64,000 nt of DNA from Pararge aegeria (Eukaryota; Arthropoda; Insecta; Lepidoptera; Nymphalidae). Of the stretch, positions 20,553 through 30,957 are shown piece after piece. Location: NCBI RefSeq assembly GCF_905163445.1, contig NC_053196.1:15711501-15775500 (forward strand). The letters run 5' to 3'. A program made the position numbers and the translations under genes. Within the stretch, counting starts at the first letter, position 1, and the number at the start of each line of letters is the position of its first letter. The notes beneath the pieces were generated by a model. That model made no database searches, was not told where the DNA came from, and was given only the letters and a program-made list of their open reading frames with translations.

Positions 20553-20604
20553 TTAAGATTAGCATGGATATAAATGATAGTGGTAGACGTCATAGTGATG
20601 CTGT

Positions 20605-20830
20605 TATGTAGATAATAATAATAATAATAATAATTTATTTATTTCATATATAAAAGTGTATACAGCAGAAATCTCCTAATGGACACAGTGATACTCTATT
20701 TTATTTATTTGTGCACAAAGGAGTGCCTAAACACTCGCACTAAGGTAACTTGTGTTACGAGTGTCGCCACCCTCCTTCGGACCCATTACAACAACGTGAA
20801 ATTAGGCAGATATATGTCTCTTCTAGACTT
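20605..20830 (-). repeat. Probable orphan LINE 3' UTR
   Basis: An (AAT)n run with TTTATTTATTTCATATAT at the low end looks like a − strand poly-A-type tail. No family partner is visible in the window. Confidence 0.35.
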
Positions 20831-21060
20831 CAGTTACACGCAGGATGCGAGTGAGTTAATTTTTTTCTGTGTTCAATTCCACGCGTTAACTTTTAATCCC
20901 TCCCTTAGTAGAGACCTTGTTGAATGTTAATATACTGAGTTACTCGAGCAGTGGATCATATTCTCTGAATTTAATACTAGCTTTCAACGCTGACGCAACG
21001 ATGAAATCAAATTATAATAGAAATTTAATCCAACAAGATTCTCGATGTATTTGACGCCCT

Positions 21061-21280
21061 GATCTGATCTGATCTGGTCTGGTGGGAGGCTTCGGTCGTG
21101 GCTAGTTACCACCCTATCGACATAGACAATATTCTGGTGTGATGTCGCGTAAAAACCGCGACCTTAAGGTTACCTACCATACTCCCTAACAGGTTAGCCC
21201 GCTAACATTTTAGACTGCATCATCACTTACCACAATCGAGATTGCAGTCAAGAGCTAACCTGCAGTGGAATAATAAAATG
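21061..21280 (+). repeat. SINE family B, 5'-truncated
   Basis: Begins with a CTGAT-expanded version of the GGTCTGGTGGGAGGCTTCGG block and ends GAGATTGCAGTCAAGAGCTA with TGGAATAATAAAA. Confidence 0.85.
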
Positions 21281-21999
21281 TAAGTAAAATAATAATGCAG
21301 TTTAAATGTATATTTAAAGAATTGTTGTTGTTTAACTTTGGTTGTGAGTTTTGTGACAATTGTTTGAATTTTGTTACTATGTTTTATTATTTTGCCATAA
21401 ACACATTTTTTTTTCTCTTTATTGCACAACAACAAAACCTCTTATAAAAGAAGGATTTTATGCGTAAGCATATGTATTTTGTACAGTTATTGTTGCGTTT
21501 AACGTAAGTAAAGTTTGAATAGCTTTACGGAGCATCTAGTCAACAAGTAACGTAAATTTGACAAATTTGTATAGTCATTAAATTTTGACTCTTGGTCCTC
21601 CATATAAAATAACAGATTCTTGCTAGCTTGAATGTGACGTTAATTTACATATAATCTCATTATTTCTACTGATCTCATGAGTAAAACCAAACGCTACTCA
21701 TGTGTCAAGCGTAATTCAACGGCGATCTCAACGATGACCAATGTTTTAATCATGGGTTACAGAATAGCACCAAAGTTTCAACTGTCCTCTGTTTTAGCGT
21801 TTCGTTTTGTTTCACCTGACATTTGCAGATAGACATAGCTCAAGTAAGAGACTTTCATTAATTAAAAAAAATATTTATTAAAACCCGACTGCACAAAGGC
21901 CTTTCTGCAGTGAGGCCGGATTACTAAATTATAAGAACTTGGAAAAGAATAAGAATGTTAAAACCAACGCACCAACCCGTTCCTTACAAAAACTACTAT

Positions 22000-22153
22000 C
22001 GCCAAAGGTTGTCTGGGAGAGATCGCTTTAGCGATAAGACCGCCTTTGCACACCTAAACTATTTTTTTTTTTTTATTATTTTTGTAAATGTGTTTCTTTG
22101 TATTTTGTTTTTGTGTGTGCAATAAAGAATTTAATAATAATAATAATAATAAT
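22000..22153 (+). repeat. LINE 3' UTR (family M) with hairpin
   Basis: AAAGGTTGTCTGGGAGAG is followed by the hairpin ATCGCTTTAGCGAT (22022-22035), AAGACCGCCTTTGCACA, a T-run, GTGCAATAAAGAATTT and an (AAT)n tail. The AATAAA is in the position of a poly(A) signal. Confidence 0.75.
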
Positions 22154-22429
22154 GTTCTATCCTGTAATATAAAGCTGAAGTTATAAAGAGTACCAAAAGA
22201 GTAAGTGACCGCCACTCGCAGTGTTGACCTCATTATCCTTCTTTTTTTTATCGTGGGGAATTACTCATGGATCTTGTATGTCGCAATGTCAGACTTACTG
22301 ACTTAACTTCGACAGCTAAGGAAAATGTAACAGAACTGTAATTATTTAGCAATTATTTATCGGAGTTCAACAACCCATTTAGACTGTTAAGTTTTTGTTT
22401 TTCTTTCGGAGCGACCGAATTCGATCTTC

Positions 22430-22575
22430 TAACTTTTTAGCACGCACCACTTACTTTTCGAATTTTAAGATGATGAAGGAAAACATCGCGAGGAAATCTG
22501 CATGCCTAAAAACGACTAGATAACGTTCTCAAGTGCTTCTCATTCTGAGGGGTCACGTGCTCTGCAATGGGCCAC
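22430..22575 (+). repeat. SINE family F fragment
   Basis: ATGAAGGAAAACATCGCGAG, AAATCTGCATGCC and CTCATTCTGAGGGGTCACGT. The head is decayed. Confidence 0.6.
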
Positions 22576-22861
22576 TAATTGTTTGACTATAGTGATAATG
22601 GTTTAGACTAAGCCTTGCCTAGGGAATAGTTAGCTTAATACCGGCAAGTTTCTATGATATTGTGACGTCACTAATCTTATGCCAAATGAAAATCTATCTA
22701 CACGTTTAGATTATAAGATCTAGAATTATATAACAGGTATGATAACTTAATAATGACTCTTCCTTCAACTATGTCTAAAGCTGGTCTTAGAGCGTAAGCA
22801 CACGGCGTATTTTTAACGCGCAGACGACGCGCGTATTAGGAACGCGCGTCTTCAGCGCCGT

Positions 22862-22946
22862 AATTCAAAATTCATTTATTTCAAGTAGGCCTAATACAAG
22901 CACTTTTGAAACGTCAAGTCTGTCCGTGTGTAGTGCCTCTACATGA
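22862..22946 (-). repeat. CR1-like LINE 3' tail inside Harbinger element
   Basis: Contains ATTCATTTATTTCAAGTAGG and CACTTTTGAAACGTCAAGTC, identical in type to the 3' end of the element at 27521. It abuts the broken end of the transposase frame. Confidence 0.75.
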
Positions 22947-23213
22947 TCTCATTACTGTATTTTGGCGAGTTAACTCCGGTTTTAGATACAAAAAAAGTTC
23001 TTGGAATGACGGATATGACATTCGAGAACACTTATAAAATTTCTTCCATCTTCTATGTATTACTAATTTTTTAAATGTTGTATGATAATGACCACTCAAT
23101 CTTTTTTCACTCGTAAATGGGTCTATCCAATAGATTCGGTTTTTTTTTCGTTTCTTTCTTTTTAAAAGAAGAACTAAAGCCAGCGTATGCAGTGTTGTCT
23201 CCACCGACGCCAT
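22947..23213 (-). pseudogene. Harbinger-type transposase, N-terminal fragment
   Basis: About 89 codons from MASVETTLHTLAL to VMR. The features are a basic run (LLKRKKRKKNR), then IYWIDPFTSEKR, GHYHTTFKKL, FYKCSRMSYPSFQELFLYL and KPELTRQNTVMR. In insect PIF/Harbinger proteins this WVHP/F-type region and the RMS-x-x-SF-x-x-LL helix precede the DDE domain. The DDE catalytic region is absent: the frame runs into LINE sequence and stops at 22914. It is therefore a non-functional remnant. Its position between matching TIRs supports the family call. Confidence 0.75.
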
Positions 23214-23851
23214 TGTACAACTGAATTCGAGGAGTTTCTGATCAAAACGCAAAAGCTACGAGCGACTACAGCGCGTATACGCGCAGTAGAGGTGCGTTTT
23301 CGATCGCCCCGTGTGCTTAAGGTTAGAAGGTTGCGGACAAATCTCGTATGAAGCGCGTATACGCGAGTCATCCGTGCGTCGTCTGCGCGTATAAAATACG
23401 CCGTGTGCTATAGCTCTTAAAAGTGGCCCAACAGATTTTAACCTACGACCTCCCATTTTTAATTCCACCTCCCAAACCTTGAGATGTCGAGGCGTCACAT
23501 TCGAAAAATAAATGTTTAATTAAACATCTGAAGTGACAATATTTCTCCGCTTACACAAGAAACTCTCTTAACTTATGATTAAAAGCTTCCATCAACTTTA
23601 ACTGTTATTATCAAAAGTTTTTCCATTTCACAGTTAAAGCTTTCATTAGGAATACTTAGTCCGTCTTATTCTTCGTCTTATTAAACTGTTGAAAGAGCAA
23701 TGTAAAATATATTATAATTGCGTCAACCTTCAAAAACATTACATTTCCTTTTAACAAGTTTGAAATATCATTTTCATGACAGGCTTTAAAAAGGAATAAT
23801 TGCGTTTTATTCAAAATGCAACGCCAATCTCTACAATTATTTATTATAAGT

Positions 23852-24275
23852 CAAAGTCAAAAGTCAAGTCAAAAATATTTTTATTCAAGTAGGTAGGTTC
23901 GGTATAGGTGGCACTTTCGATACGTACATAAGAATTACACGGTTGTGAGATGACGGCGATAACCACATTCGTAAACTTAAAACTAAAGCTACGAGGGTTC
24001 CAAAGGCGTCCTGGTTTTAGAAGAAGCCCACAACAAACTCAGCCAGGTGTTTTTTTTTGTTATCACCATCTCACAATGTCATTTAAAATTATTAGAAGAG
24101 CAACCTGGTTAGAGCAATAATTCACACCCAAGCTTTTTTATCGATTACGTAGTCCTTTATAGTATAATAGGACTTTGCTATAAGCTTACGTTTAATACAA
24201 ACTTTGAACTTTTTAAGAGACATCTCCAAGATGTCAATGGGTAGTTTATTGTAGAATTGTATGCAATTTCCTTTA
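23852..24275 (-). repeat. LINE 3' end (family C), longest unbroken copy
   Basis: Tail TCAAAGTCAAAAGTCAAGTC at the low end, then TTTTTATTCAAGTAGGTAGG, CGTAAACTTAAAACTAAAGC, CACCATCTCACAATGTCATT, TAGTCCTTTATAGTATAATA and AAGAGACATCTCCAAGATGT. No coding region adjoins. Confidence 0.8.
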
Positions 24276-24384
24276 AACGAATAATGAATTTTATGTTACC
24301 TAGTATATAATAAGTATTATATTAATAACATAATAACAGTAATATTGTTTTCTTTTTCTTTTAAGTAATTCAAATATCCCTCCC

Positions 24385-24547
24385 TTGCTTCAACGGTGAA
24401 AGGAAAGATCGTGAGGAAACCGGCATGCTTGAGAGTTCTCGATAATTTTCTCAAAGGATGTGTGGAGTCCATCAATCCGCACTGGGCCAGCGTAGTGGAT
24501 TACGGCCTTAACCTCCGGTAATGGGTTGATATGATGATGATGATGAA
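24385..24547 (+). repeat. SINE family F, 5'-truncated
   Basis: TTGCTTCAACGGTGAAAGGA to CCGCACTGGGCCAGCGTAGT, then GGTAATGGGTTGATATGATG and a (GAT)n tail. Confidence 0.82.
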
Positions 24548-25479
24548 AAATATTTTTTTTTTTTTTGGCAGATCTTTTAACCAATCCAACCTACAGTAAT
24601 ACTGCAATATCCAAGATAATTAAGTTTACTTCACATAAAAAAATCTGGTTTCAGAAATTTGGAAGCAGCTGGTAAAATTTTTTTATCCCAGCATTTTTTC
24701 TGCTGCATGAAACGGCCACAATTAATTGACATTATACTTTCGCAGCACCATGCCATTTAATCGATCTTTAACATGAAAATTATGACAGGTGCCATATAAA
24801 ATAAAGCCTAATAAAGTTTCTTTTTACACGCATTATATTAGCTTCACCTTTATGAATGTTTGTAACCGACTCCTTTGGACTTGATTTTGACCCTCTTCAA
24901 ACAGTTTGATTTCATTCAAACTTTGTAGATATATTAAGAACCAAAAACAATAGGCTTATTTGATAATTAAAATTTCATCGAAATCACACAAAATGGCAGA
25001 TTACTTATTTATTACAACTCCCTGAACATGTAAATATGAAATTGTAATATCAAATCTGAATCCAACATGGCCGCCACCACAAAATAGCGAAATACATTAT
25101 TTTACCCTCAACATGGATATCATATCAAAAGGGAAGTAGTAGAATAATGAACATTACATTGAAAGTCGGAGGTGTTTAAATCTATTTCAAGCCAAGTTGC
25201 AAGTTACTTACAAATTGTAGTTCTTTAAGAGATCTAATAAATACTGCGAGCTACTCTTAGATAGAGGTTGTCTAACTCTAACAAGTTTCCTTCCAATAAT
25301 GATGTTAAATGAACCATAATCTCGAGTATCGTTAGTAACTTCACTCGATCTACTAAGCAGTTAACAAGCACAAATTTTCCGAGCAAAATCCATTATGGAT
25401 AAGCAAGCTGTACTGCATCTTTAAACTAAAACACTACATCGTGTGCGACAGGTAGAGAGGTCATATATGCATTTATTCA

Positions 25480-25662
25480 ATCACATACTTGCATGCTTTC
25501 ATGATTGTTTTTGAAAATTTTAAACATTAAACAAAAAAAAAATTTAATAAATTGGTTACGTCATGTTATCAGTTATAAACTTTGTATCGGAAGGAGCGAG
25601 ACCTCTATTGTTTTGTGATGAAATTGAGATAACAAATAAATTATTTTTCATTTTCATTTTTC
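25480..25662 (+). repeat. LINE 3' UTR (family Q), copy 1
   Basis: Shares AACATTAAACAAAAAAAAAA, ACTTTGTATCGGAA, GAGCGAGACCTC and AACAAATAAATTATTTTTCA with 51760-51996. The (TTTTCA)n end follows an AATAAA, as in non-LTR tails. Confidence 0.65.
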
Positions 25663-25672
25663 ATTTCAATTT

Positions 25673-25850
25673 AATAAATATACTACGACAATACACACAT
25701 CGCCATCTAGCTTGTGTTTTACTCATAACAGATAACAGAATGAATATTTTTATGAATAATATACATAACTATATATAATATACAAATAAATACCCAGACA
25801 CTAAAAAACATTCATGTTCATCGCACAGACATATTCCATATTCCAGTTGG
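25673..25850 (-). repeat. SINE family A with internal deletion
   Basis: Tail and ACACATCGCCATCTAGC, then a jump to CTTGTGTTTTACTCATAACA. It ends in ATTCCAGTTGG, losing the tRNA-like head. Confidence 0.82.
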
Positions 25851-25980
25851 ATACAAAAATAGGTACAGTTTGGTGGCCTCATCGGTACATGCAAACACAC
25901 AATACACAAAGATGCAAACATAGATGTGAGGTGCAATAAATAAGATATAAACATTACACAAATAGATTTAGATACATATG

Positions 25981-25983
<3 letters not shown>

Positions 25984-26011
<28 letters not shown>

Positions 26012-26012
26012 A
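25984..26012. repeat. (AAT)n microsatellite
   Basis: About nine AAT units, probably a decayed retroposon tail. Similar trinucleotide runs lie at 17478, 20611, 22131, 34935 and 61316. Confidence 0.85.
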
Positions 26013-26491
26013 TTTTATTTCATTAACAATTTCATTCTTAATTAATTAAGACGCTGATATCTCCTTTTAAGCATATGTTTATAAATATATCTAAATCTAT
26101 ATGTAAAAATACACATACGTAAATTAACATAACCCATAATTATTATAATATAATAGGAATATTAACAAAAGATTTCTGTATATTAATTGATGAATTTACT
26201 AATGACATTGTCTAATAATGATTGTAAAATTGTAACAGTCGGATTTTGAAAAACTGCGACTTTTAAGTTTCTGCTCGCTAGAATCTGCATTCCGATCCTG
26301 TTGTAGAGTCACTAAAAACAGACAGACTTGACCTTTTTTAAAGTTTTTATATGCCTGTTTGAAATATATAAATTTTGAATTTGAATTCGAGTGGTTTGAA
26401 AATCGAATATGTCATCATCAAGGGTCTCCTTTCGTAGTCATCCACGCTAGCCAAGTTCAACTTGGTGGACATGCCTTTTGGGAACGTTATG

Positions 26492-26672
26492 CGAAAGCTC
26501 TCAGGCATGAAGATTTTCTAATGATGTTTTCCTACACCGTTAAAAGTGATGTTTTTATGGGTTAAAATAAAAACGCATATTACTCCGAAAGTAAGAGGTT
26601 CGTGCCGAGGATCGAACTCGTCCCCCCCACAGGGTAGCCGGAGCCTTAACTACTAGACTGTCACCTCGCCTT
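26492..26672 (-). repeat. SINE family F copy
   Basis: CTCTCAGGCATGAAGATTTT, TGATGTTTTCCTACACCGTT, CGCATATTACTCCGAAAGTA and a head with GAGGATCGAACTCG and TAGACTGTCACCTCGCC. Confidence 0.8.
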
Positions 26673-26689
26673 CAGCTAAGGTCTTAAGT

Positions 26690-26983
26690 CATTATCATCA
26701 AACCATCACGATATTTAAGAGGAGGGTGTAGGCCGTACTCTACCACACTGGCCAAGAGCGAATTGGCAGACTTCACAGGCCGTTGAAAACATTACGTAGA
26801 ACTCTCAGGCATACAGGTTTCCTCACCATATTTTCCTTTACCGTTAAAGCAAGTGATATTTAAATTGCTTAAATTAAAAACGCACATAACTCCGAAAAGT
26901 CAGTGGTGCGTGCCGAGGCCTTAACTCGAAAAGTCTCCACGAAAGGAAAGCCGAAGCCTTACCCATTAGGCTATCACCGCTTT
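26690..26983 (-). repeat. SINE family F, full length
   Basis: ATTATCATCAAACCATC tail at the low end, body, and a head ending TTAGGCTATCACCGCTTTG at 26983. It lies head-to-tail with the copy before it. Confidence 0.85.
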
Positions 26984-27059
26984 GTAGTTCTCATGTATGT
27001 ATCAGTAATTATAAATCAATTTTTTCAAAAACTTCACATTATAGGTTAAATGAGTGAAC

Positions 27060-27360
27060 CAATTCCAGGGTTCAAAAAGTAACAAAATTAATACATTACC
27101 CGAAGTGACGTCAGCGAAATAAAACGGCCCTCCCAAACCCTTTCCAGCCTCCCAACACTAATGACCCGGGTCTCATCGTCGGTGCGAATTTTTCGAATTT
27201 TCCCAATTTTCCCGCAGTAAATAACCTGTCCCGAATATGTCATGTTGCTGTAAGTTGTATGTACAATCCCTCTCGGGGCGTATATATAAGCGTTATAGCC
27301 TGACTTATATGCCACCGAAACGTATAAGCCGGCAACCAATACGTATAAGCCGGCAATAGT
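27060..27360. promoter_or_regulatory. GC-richer stretch with promoter-like motifs (uncertain)
   Basis: Contains a full CRE palindrome TGACGTCA (27106-27113), a TATATATAAG motif at about 27285 and two direct copies of ACGTATAAGCCGGCAA at about 27320 and 27341. It matches no repeat family in the window. Regulatory function is only a suggestion. Confidence 0.25.
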
Positions 27361-27700
27361 AACCAGAAGAGTACATGAAAAAAAAAATAAACCTTACAGG
27401 AGCGAATAATTATTACGGCAAGAGAACCACTAAATATATGCTACCTATATTAACAAATGACGTAAAACGCATTCTTAACAAATATTACCATGAAATAAAT
27501 CTAACTTAAAACCTTTAAATTCAAATTCAAATTCAAATTCATTTATTTCAAGTAGGCCTACTTTATAAGCACTTTTGAAACGTCAAGTATGCATGTTTGT
27601 GTGACTCTACCACCGGTTCGGAAAGCAGATTCTACCGAGAAGAGCCGGCAAGAAACTCAGTAGTTGCTCTTTTCCAACATCAACATTTACAATCATTTTG

Positions 27701-28978
27701 CTATCTTGCGGGAGATGAGAGCGAGGCTGGCTGCTTCCATTCTACCTTGTCATTGAGGAATTCATCAAATGTATAGTAACCTCGCTGTACTAGATGCGTT
27801 TTTACACATTTTTTAAATGTATGCATTGGTAGGTCAAGAATTTCCTTAGGAATCATGTTGTAAAAGCGTATACTCAACCCCACAAAGGAGTTCTGCACCT
27901 TTCGCAGACGATATGCAGATATCACTAATTTATGACCGTTTCTGGTAAGTCGATTGTTAATTTCAGCTTTTGATTTATAAAGATTAATATTTTGCCTCAC
28001 AAAGACTATATTACTATAAATGTATTGCGAAGCTACTGTAAGAATACCTATTTGTTTAAATTTTTCACGAAGCGATTCGCGTGATCCAAGTTTATATATT
28101 GATCGTACGGCTCTTTTCTGTAGTATAAATATACTTTCAATATCTGCAGCTTTTCCCCACAGCAAGATCCCATAGGACATAATACTGTGAAAGTATGCGA
28201 AATAAACAAGCCTAGCTGTTTCAACATCGGTAAGCTGTCTAATTTTCCTGATTGCATATGCAGCTGAGCTGAGTTTACTCGCTAGGCTTTCTATATGGGT
28301 ACCCCACTGTAGCTTACAATCTAGGGTCACTCCTAGAAAAACAGTGGAGTTTTCTATTTCAAGTGTTTCTCCATTTATTATGATGTTTTTATCAATTTTT
28401 TTTACGTTAGGCAAAACAAATTCCAAACACTTAGTTTTTTTTGCATTTAAAAGTAAGTTATTAACAGTAAACCAGTCTGACACATGTGACAAAGCACGGT
28501 TTACGTCGTCAAAATTATCTTTGTTTCTATCAGTCTTAAAAATGAGAGATGTATCATCTGCGAACAGTACAATCTCACAAGTGCCCCTGACATGGTGTGG
28601 CAGATCATTTATATACACCAGAAACAATAAGGGACCCAAAATTGAGCCTTGTGGGACACCCATTAAGGCAGATGATCCCTTAGACTTTATGTCTTTTACG
28701 CATACCCTTTGAACTCTATCACTTAGATAAGAGGCAATTAAATTGAGTGCAACGTTTTTGATGCCATAGTGGCTTAGTTTTAATAACAACGTTTTGTGTT
28801 CAACGCAATCGAATGCTTTGGACAGATCACAGAAAACACCAATGGCATTCTGCGAACGTTCCCAGGCATCGTAAATATGCTTTATGAGTCTTGCGCCTGC
28901 ATCCGTTGTACTACGACCTTTAGTGAAGCCGTACTGCTCCGGATGAAGTAAGTTATTTACATTAAAATGATTTATAAG
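27701..28978 (-). pseudogene. LINE ORF2: reverse transcriptase and C-terminus
   Basis: The frame is open from 28978. The first part reads EQYGFTKGRSTTDAGARLI and FCDLSKAFDCVEHK (RT motif with the first catalytic Asp). Next come LMGVPQGSILGPLLFLVYIN and VLFADDTSLIF, an FADD variant of the RT YXDD box. The thumb and C-terminal region end FDEFLNDKVEWKQPAS before the stop. The domain looks intact and could code for RT if expressed. The endonuclease is separated from it by a deletion of roughly 1 kb and a frame change, so the protein as a whole is broken. Close relatives in the window at 37045 and 49725 are shorter and more decayed. CR1/Jockey-group clade is inferred from the domain order and tail. 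Confidence 0.85.
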
Positions 28979-29445
28979 TTAAGCAATCTAGCAGTTGTTG
29001 CATTTTCTAGTAAAATGTCGACATTGAAATCGCCACATACAATTACTTTTTTAGTAGAAAGACACAAACGCTTTAGTACATCCTCCATGACATTCTCGAA
29101 ATCGCTAAAATCACCTGAAGGGGGTCGGTATACACTCACTATTATAAATCGCTCCAGCTCCACACAAGACAGTTCTGCAATGCGTTCAACAGAAAGACCA
29201 ACTATGTCTTTTCGTTCTTTACAAATTATATTATTACGTACAAAAATTAAAGATCCACCGTGAATTGCAGTCCTTCTGAAGAACGCACTTGACAATATAA
29301 AGTTATCGATGTTTACTGCTACTTGTGTACCAGTGAGCCAGTGCTCAGTTATACACAAAATATGTACATTGAGTTTCTCCACAAACAGCTCTATTTCTAA
29401 TTCTTTGCCGGTGAAGCTCTGTATATTTTGGTGTACAATGTTCAT
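28972..29445 (-). pseudogene. LINE ORF2: APE-type endonuclease, truncated
   Basis: 158 codons from MNIVHQNIQSFTGKELEIEL. Endonuclease landmarks visible are HQNIQS near the start, CITEHWL (E of the active site), GGSLIFVRN, VSVYRPPSGDF and VIVCGDFNVDIL. It stops after ARLLNL, where a normal copy would go on with the SDH motif region and then RT. It starts 35 bases after the ORF1 stop, so translation by reinitiation is plausible for the intact parent. The deletion at 28972-28978 also shifts the frame. The lost part is represented by a different fragment at 4708-4915. Confidence 0.82.
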
Positions 29446-29479
29446 ATGGCAGAGCTCCTCCGTTGTCTTATTAACTAGT

Positions 29480-30466
29480 TTAAATCATTATTAAATTTCT
29501 TAATAGTACTAGCGCAAGTACTAGGGCAGTAATAGAAATAGAAGTACTTGAAGTACAATTTGTAAAAGTGTCAATAGACTTTGTTACAACAGTTGTAACA
29601 GTATCATTTAAATTATAAGCTAGTAAAAACGCTATCTGCTGCTTACACTTTTTAGGCAGATACAATTTATCTCTTGTCATTACAAATGATGACGTGAATT
29701 TATTAATGTCAAAATAAAAAATTGCGTCGCTATGACGGTATGTCAAATTATAGATTAATAAGTTTAATTTATAAATATGTTCATTTTGTTTTGAGTTTAG
29801 AGTGCCACAATAAGGAAAGGCACACATTACAAACTTACATTTAGTTTTGTTATTTAAAAGCAGTAATTTTTCAATGCATCTTATAATCTGATGCTTTTTG
29901 ACATTGAAACTGTCCCCTAACAATAAGACAACATTTGTATGCCTATCTAGATTTTTTTCATTTAGGCTATTAATGACACAATCAAAACTAGCCCCCGGTG
30001 AACATATATTTGTCACTGAGTGGTTTAGGTAACAATTCATAATAGGACCTAAACCTCTACCTATTTTGTCAGATATTACTATACTTTGTTTTTTAGGTTT
30101 AGCGGATAAAGTAGAATTTAAGGATACAGGAACATGTGTTGCATTTCCAGACCTCTCTGGGCAAATATCCAAATTGTCAGTGAATATATTACTACAGTCT
30201 TGACTAGGTATAGGTATGTCATGAGTACATTGACATTTATTTGTTAAAGACTCAAAACGAGCCATATTATACGTTCCTAGGGCTAACAACTCATCAGCTG
30301 CCTGGATTTGCTCATGGATCTGCTTTTGTGACAGCTCATATTTGGAAGTGACAGTTGTCAAGGAATCTTCCAACTGTTTAATTTGATCATTCAAGTTTTG
30401 GACATCTGTATCATATTTTGCTGTTGTTTTTTGAAGTGAGAAACAATAGCTTTTTAACTTATTCAA
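29480..30466 (-). CDS. LINE ORF1: coiled coil plus esterase-like domain
   Basis: An ORF of at least 328 codons, open further upstream to about 30600 because the listed start is a TTG. Residues 1-70 are rich in Gln, Leu and Lys with heptad-like spacing, suggesting a coiled coil. From about residue 130 the blocks IVISDKIGRGLGPIMN, NVVLLLGDSFNV and RDKLYLPKKCKQQIA resemble the SGNH-hydrolase (esterase) module found in CR1-clade ORF1 proteins. The last motif has Tyr where the catalytic His usually sits in a DXLH-type block. ORF1 proteins bind RNA and assist retrotransposition. The frame has no internal stop, which suggests a fairly young copy. Classification is by motif memory, not by search. Confidence 0.7.
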   Translation of the reverse strand: MNKLKSYCFSLQKTTAKYDTDVQNLNDQIKQLEDSLTTVTSKYELSQKQIHEQIQAADELLALGTYNMARFESLTNKCQCTHDIPIPSQDCSNIFTDNLDICPERSGNATHVPVSLNSTLSAKPKKQSIVISDKIGRGLGPIMNCYLNHSVTNICSPGASFDCVINSLNEKNLDRHTNVVLLLGDSFNVKKHQIIRCIEKLLLLNNKTKCKFVMCAFPYCGTLNSKQNEHIYKLNLLIYNLTYRHSDAIFYFDINKFTSSFVMTRDKLYLPKKCKQQIAFLLAYNLNDTVTTVVTKSIDTFTNCTSSTSISITALVLALVLLRNLIMI

Positions 30467-30587
30467 TAATAATACCCTTTCTTTCCTTAATGCCAGGTTT
30501 TTGGTACTTGCTTGCTGGTTTTTAATTAAATTTTGAGTTTTTTTGATAATTTTACCAATTTTTATATATTTATTTATTGTGTTTAAA

Positions 30588-30892
30588 CATAGTAATATTG
30601 GAACACCTGTATAACGTATGCATTCGGGGCAGCGCCAAACTGGTCGCTCGTATCTGCTGAGCGACGCGATGGCTCGCAGTACAGAATTACCTACACTGGA
30701 TTTATTAGTGTACTACCTGCTGTATACTGTATTGCTTTTTAATGGTTAATATATGATTTTGCATATATTTAAACTTATGAGATTTTAGAGGAATGTGCAG
30801 CGTCCAAATAAACTCATGTGAGTTTCAGGATGCGAAGAATAATAATTTTAGTAGTTTGTGTAATAAAAAAATAAATAAAATAAAAAAACATG
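30588..30892 (+). repeat. Family D retroposon, copy 1
   Basis: A 300-base sequence repeated at 59401-59703 (inverted) and, 5'-truncated, at 38798-38871. In + orientation it ends TTAGTAGTTTGTGTAATAAA and (AAAT)n, like a retroposon tail. It touches the 5' end of the CR1-like LINE. On the − strand the ORF1 frame runs a little way into it (VWRCPECIRY), so it could alternatively be that LINE's 5' region. Confidence 0.6.
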
Positions 30893-30957
30893 GTCATTAA
30901 TTATATTTAGACTTTAATAATAAATTAACTAAAATATGTCTTTTTATTTTTTTTATT

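Larger units (their letters stand above)
22790..23416 (-). mobile_element. PIF/Harbinger element with TTA target duplication
   Basis: Terminal inverted repeats at 22790-22830 and 23376-23416 match at about 36 of 41 positions (outer GAGC, then AGCACACGGCGTATTTT and ACGCGCAGACGACGC). TTA flanks both sides (22787-22789, 23417-23419), the target duplication expected of PIF/Harbinger. The interior holds a partial transposase exon on the − strand and a captured LINE tail. Subterminal DNA is strikingly CpG-rich (repeated GCGCGTATACGCG motifs), probably transposase binding sites. It is only 627 bases, so non-autonomous. Confidence 0.88.
27521..30600 (-). mobile_element. CR1-like LINE, defective
   Basis: The largest single element in the window. 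Reading down the − strand it has ORF1 (29480-30466, frame open to about 30600), a short gap, the ORF2 endonuclease part (28972-29445), an internal deletion with frameshift at about 28975, reverse transcriptase and C-terminus (27701-28978), a 3' UTR and a (TTTGAAT)n tail at 27521-27545. Target duplications are not clear because the 5' end abuts another repeat. It is antisense to the host gene. Confidence 0.85.

Noticed and set aside
20679..20930. 83-codon ORF
   Set aside because: No recognisable domain. The first part overlaps a probable LINE 3' UTR and no splice context is seen.
23174..23498. Arg-rich ORFs near the Harbinger right end
   Set aside because: They come from CpG-rich subterminal repeats and lie in frames different from the transposase fragment.
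28344..29494. ORFs on the + strand opposite the CR1-like LINE
   Set aside because: They are antisense shadows of ORF2. The − strand frames carry the RT and endonuclease motifs.
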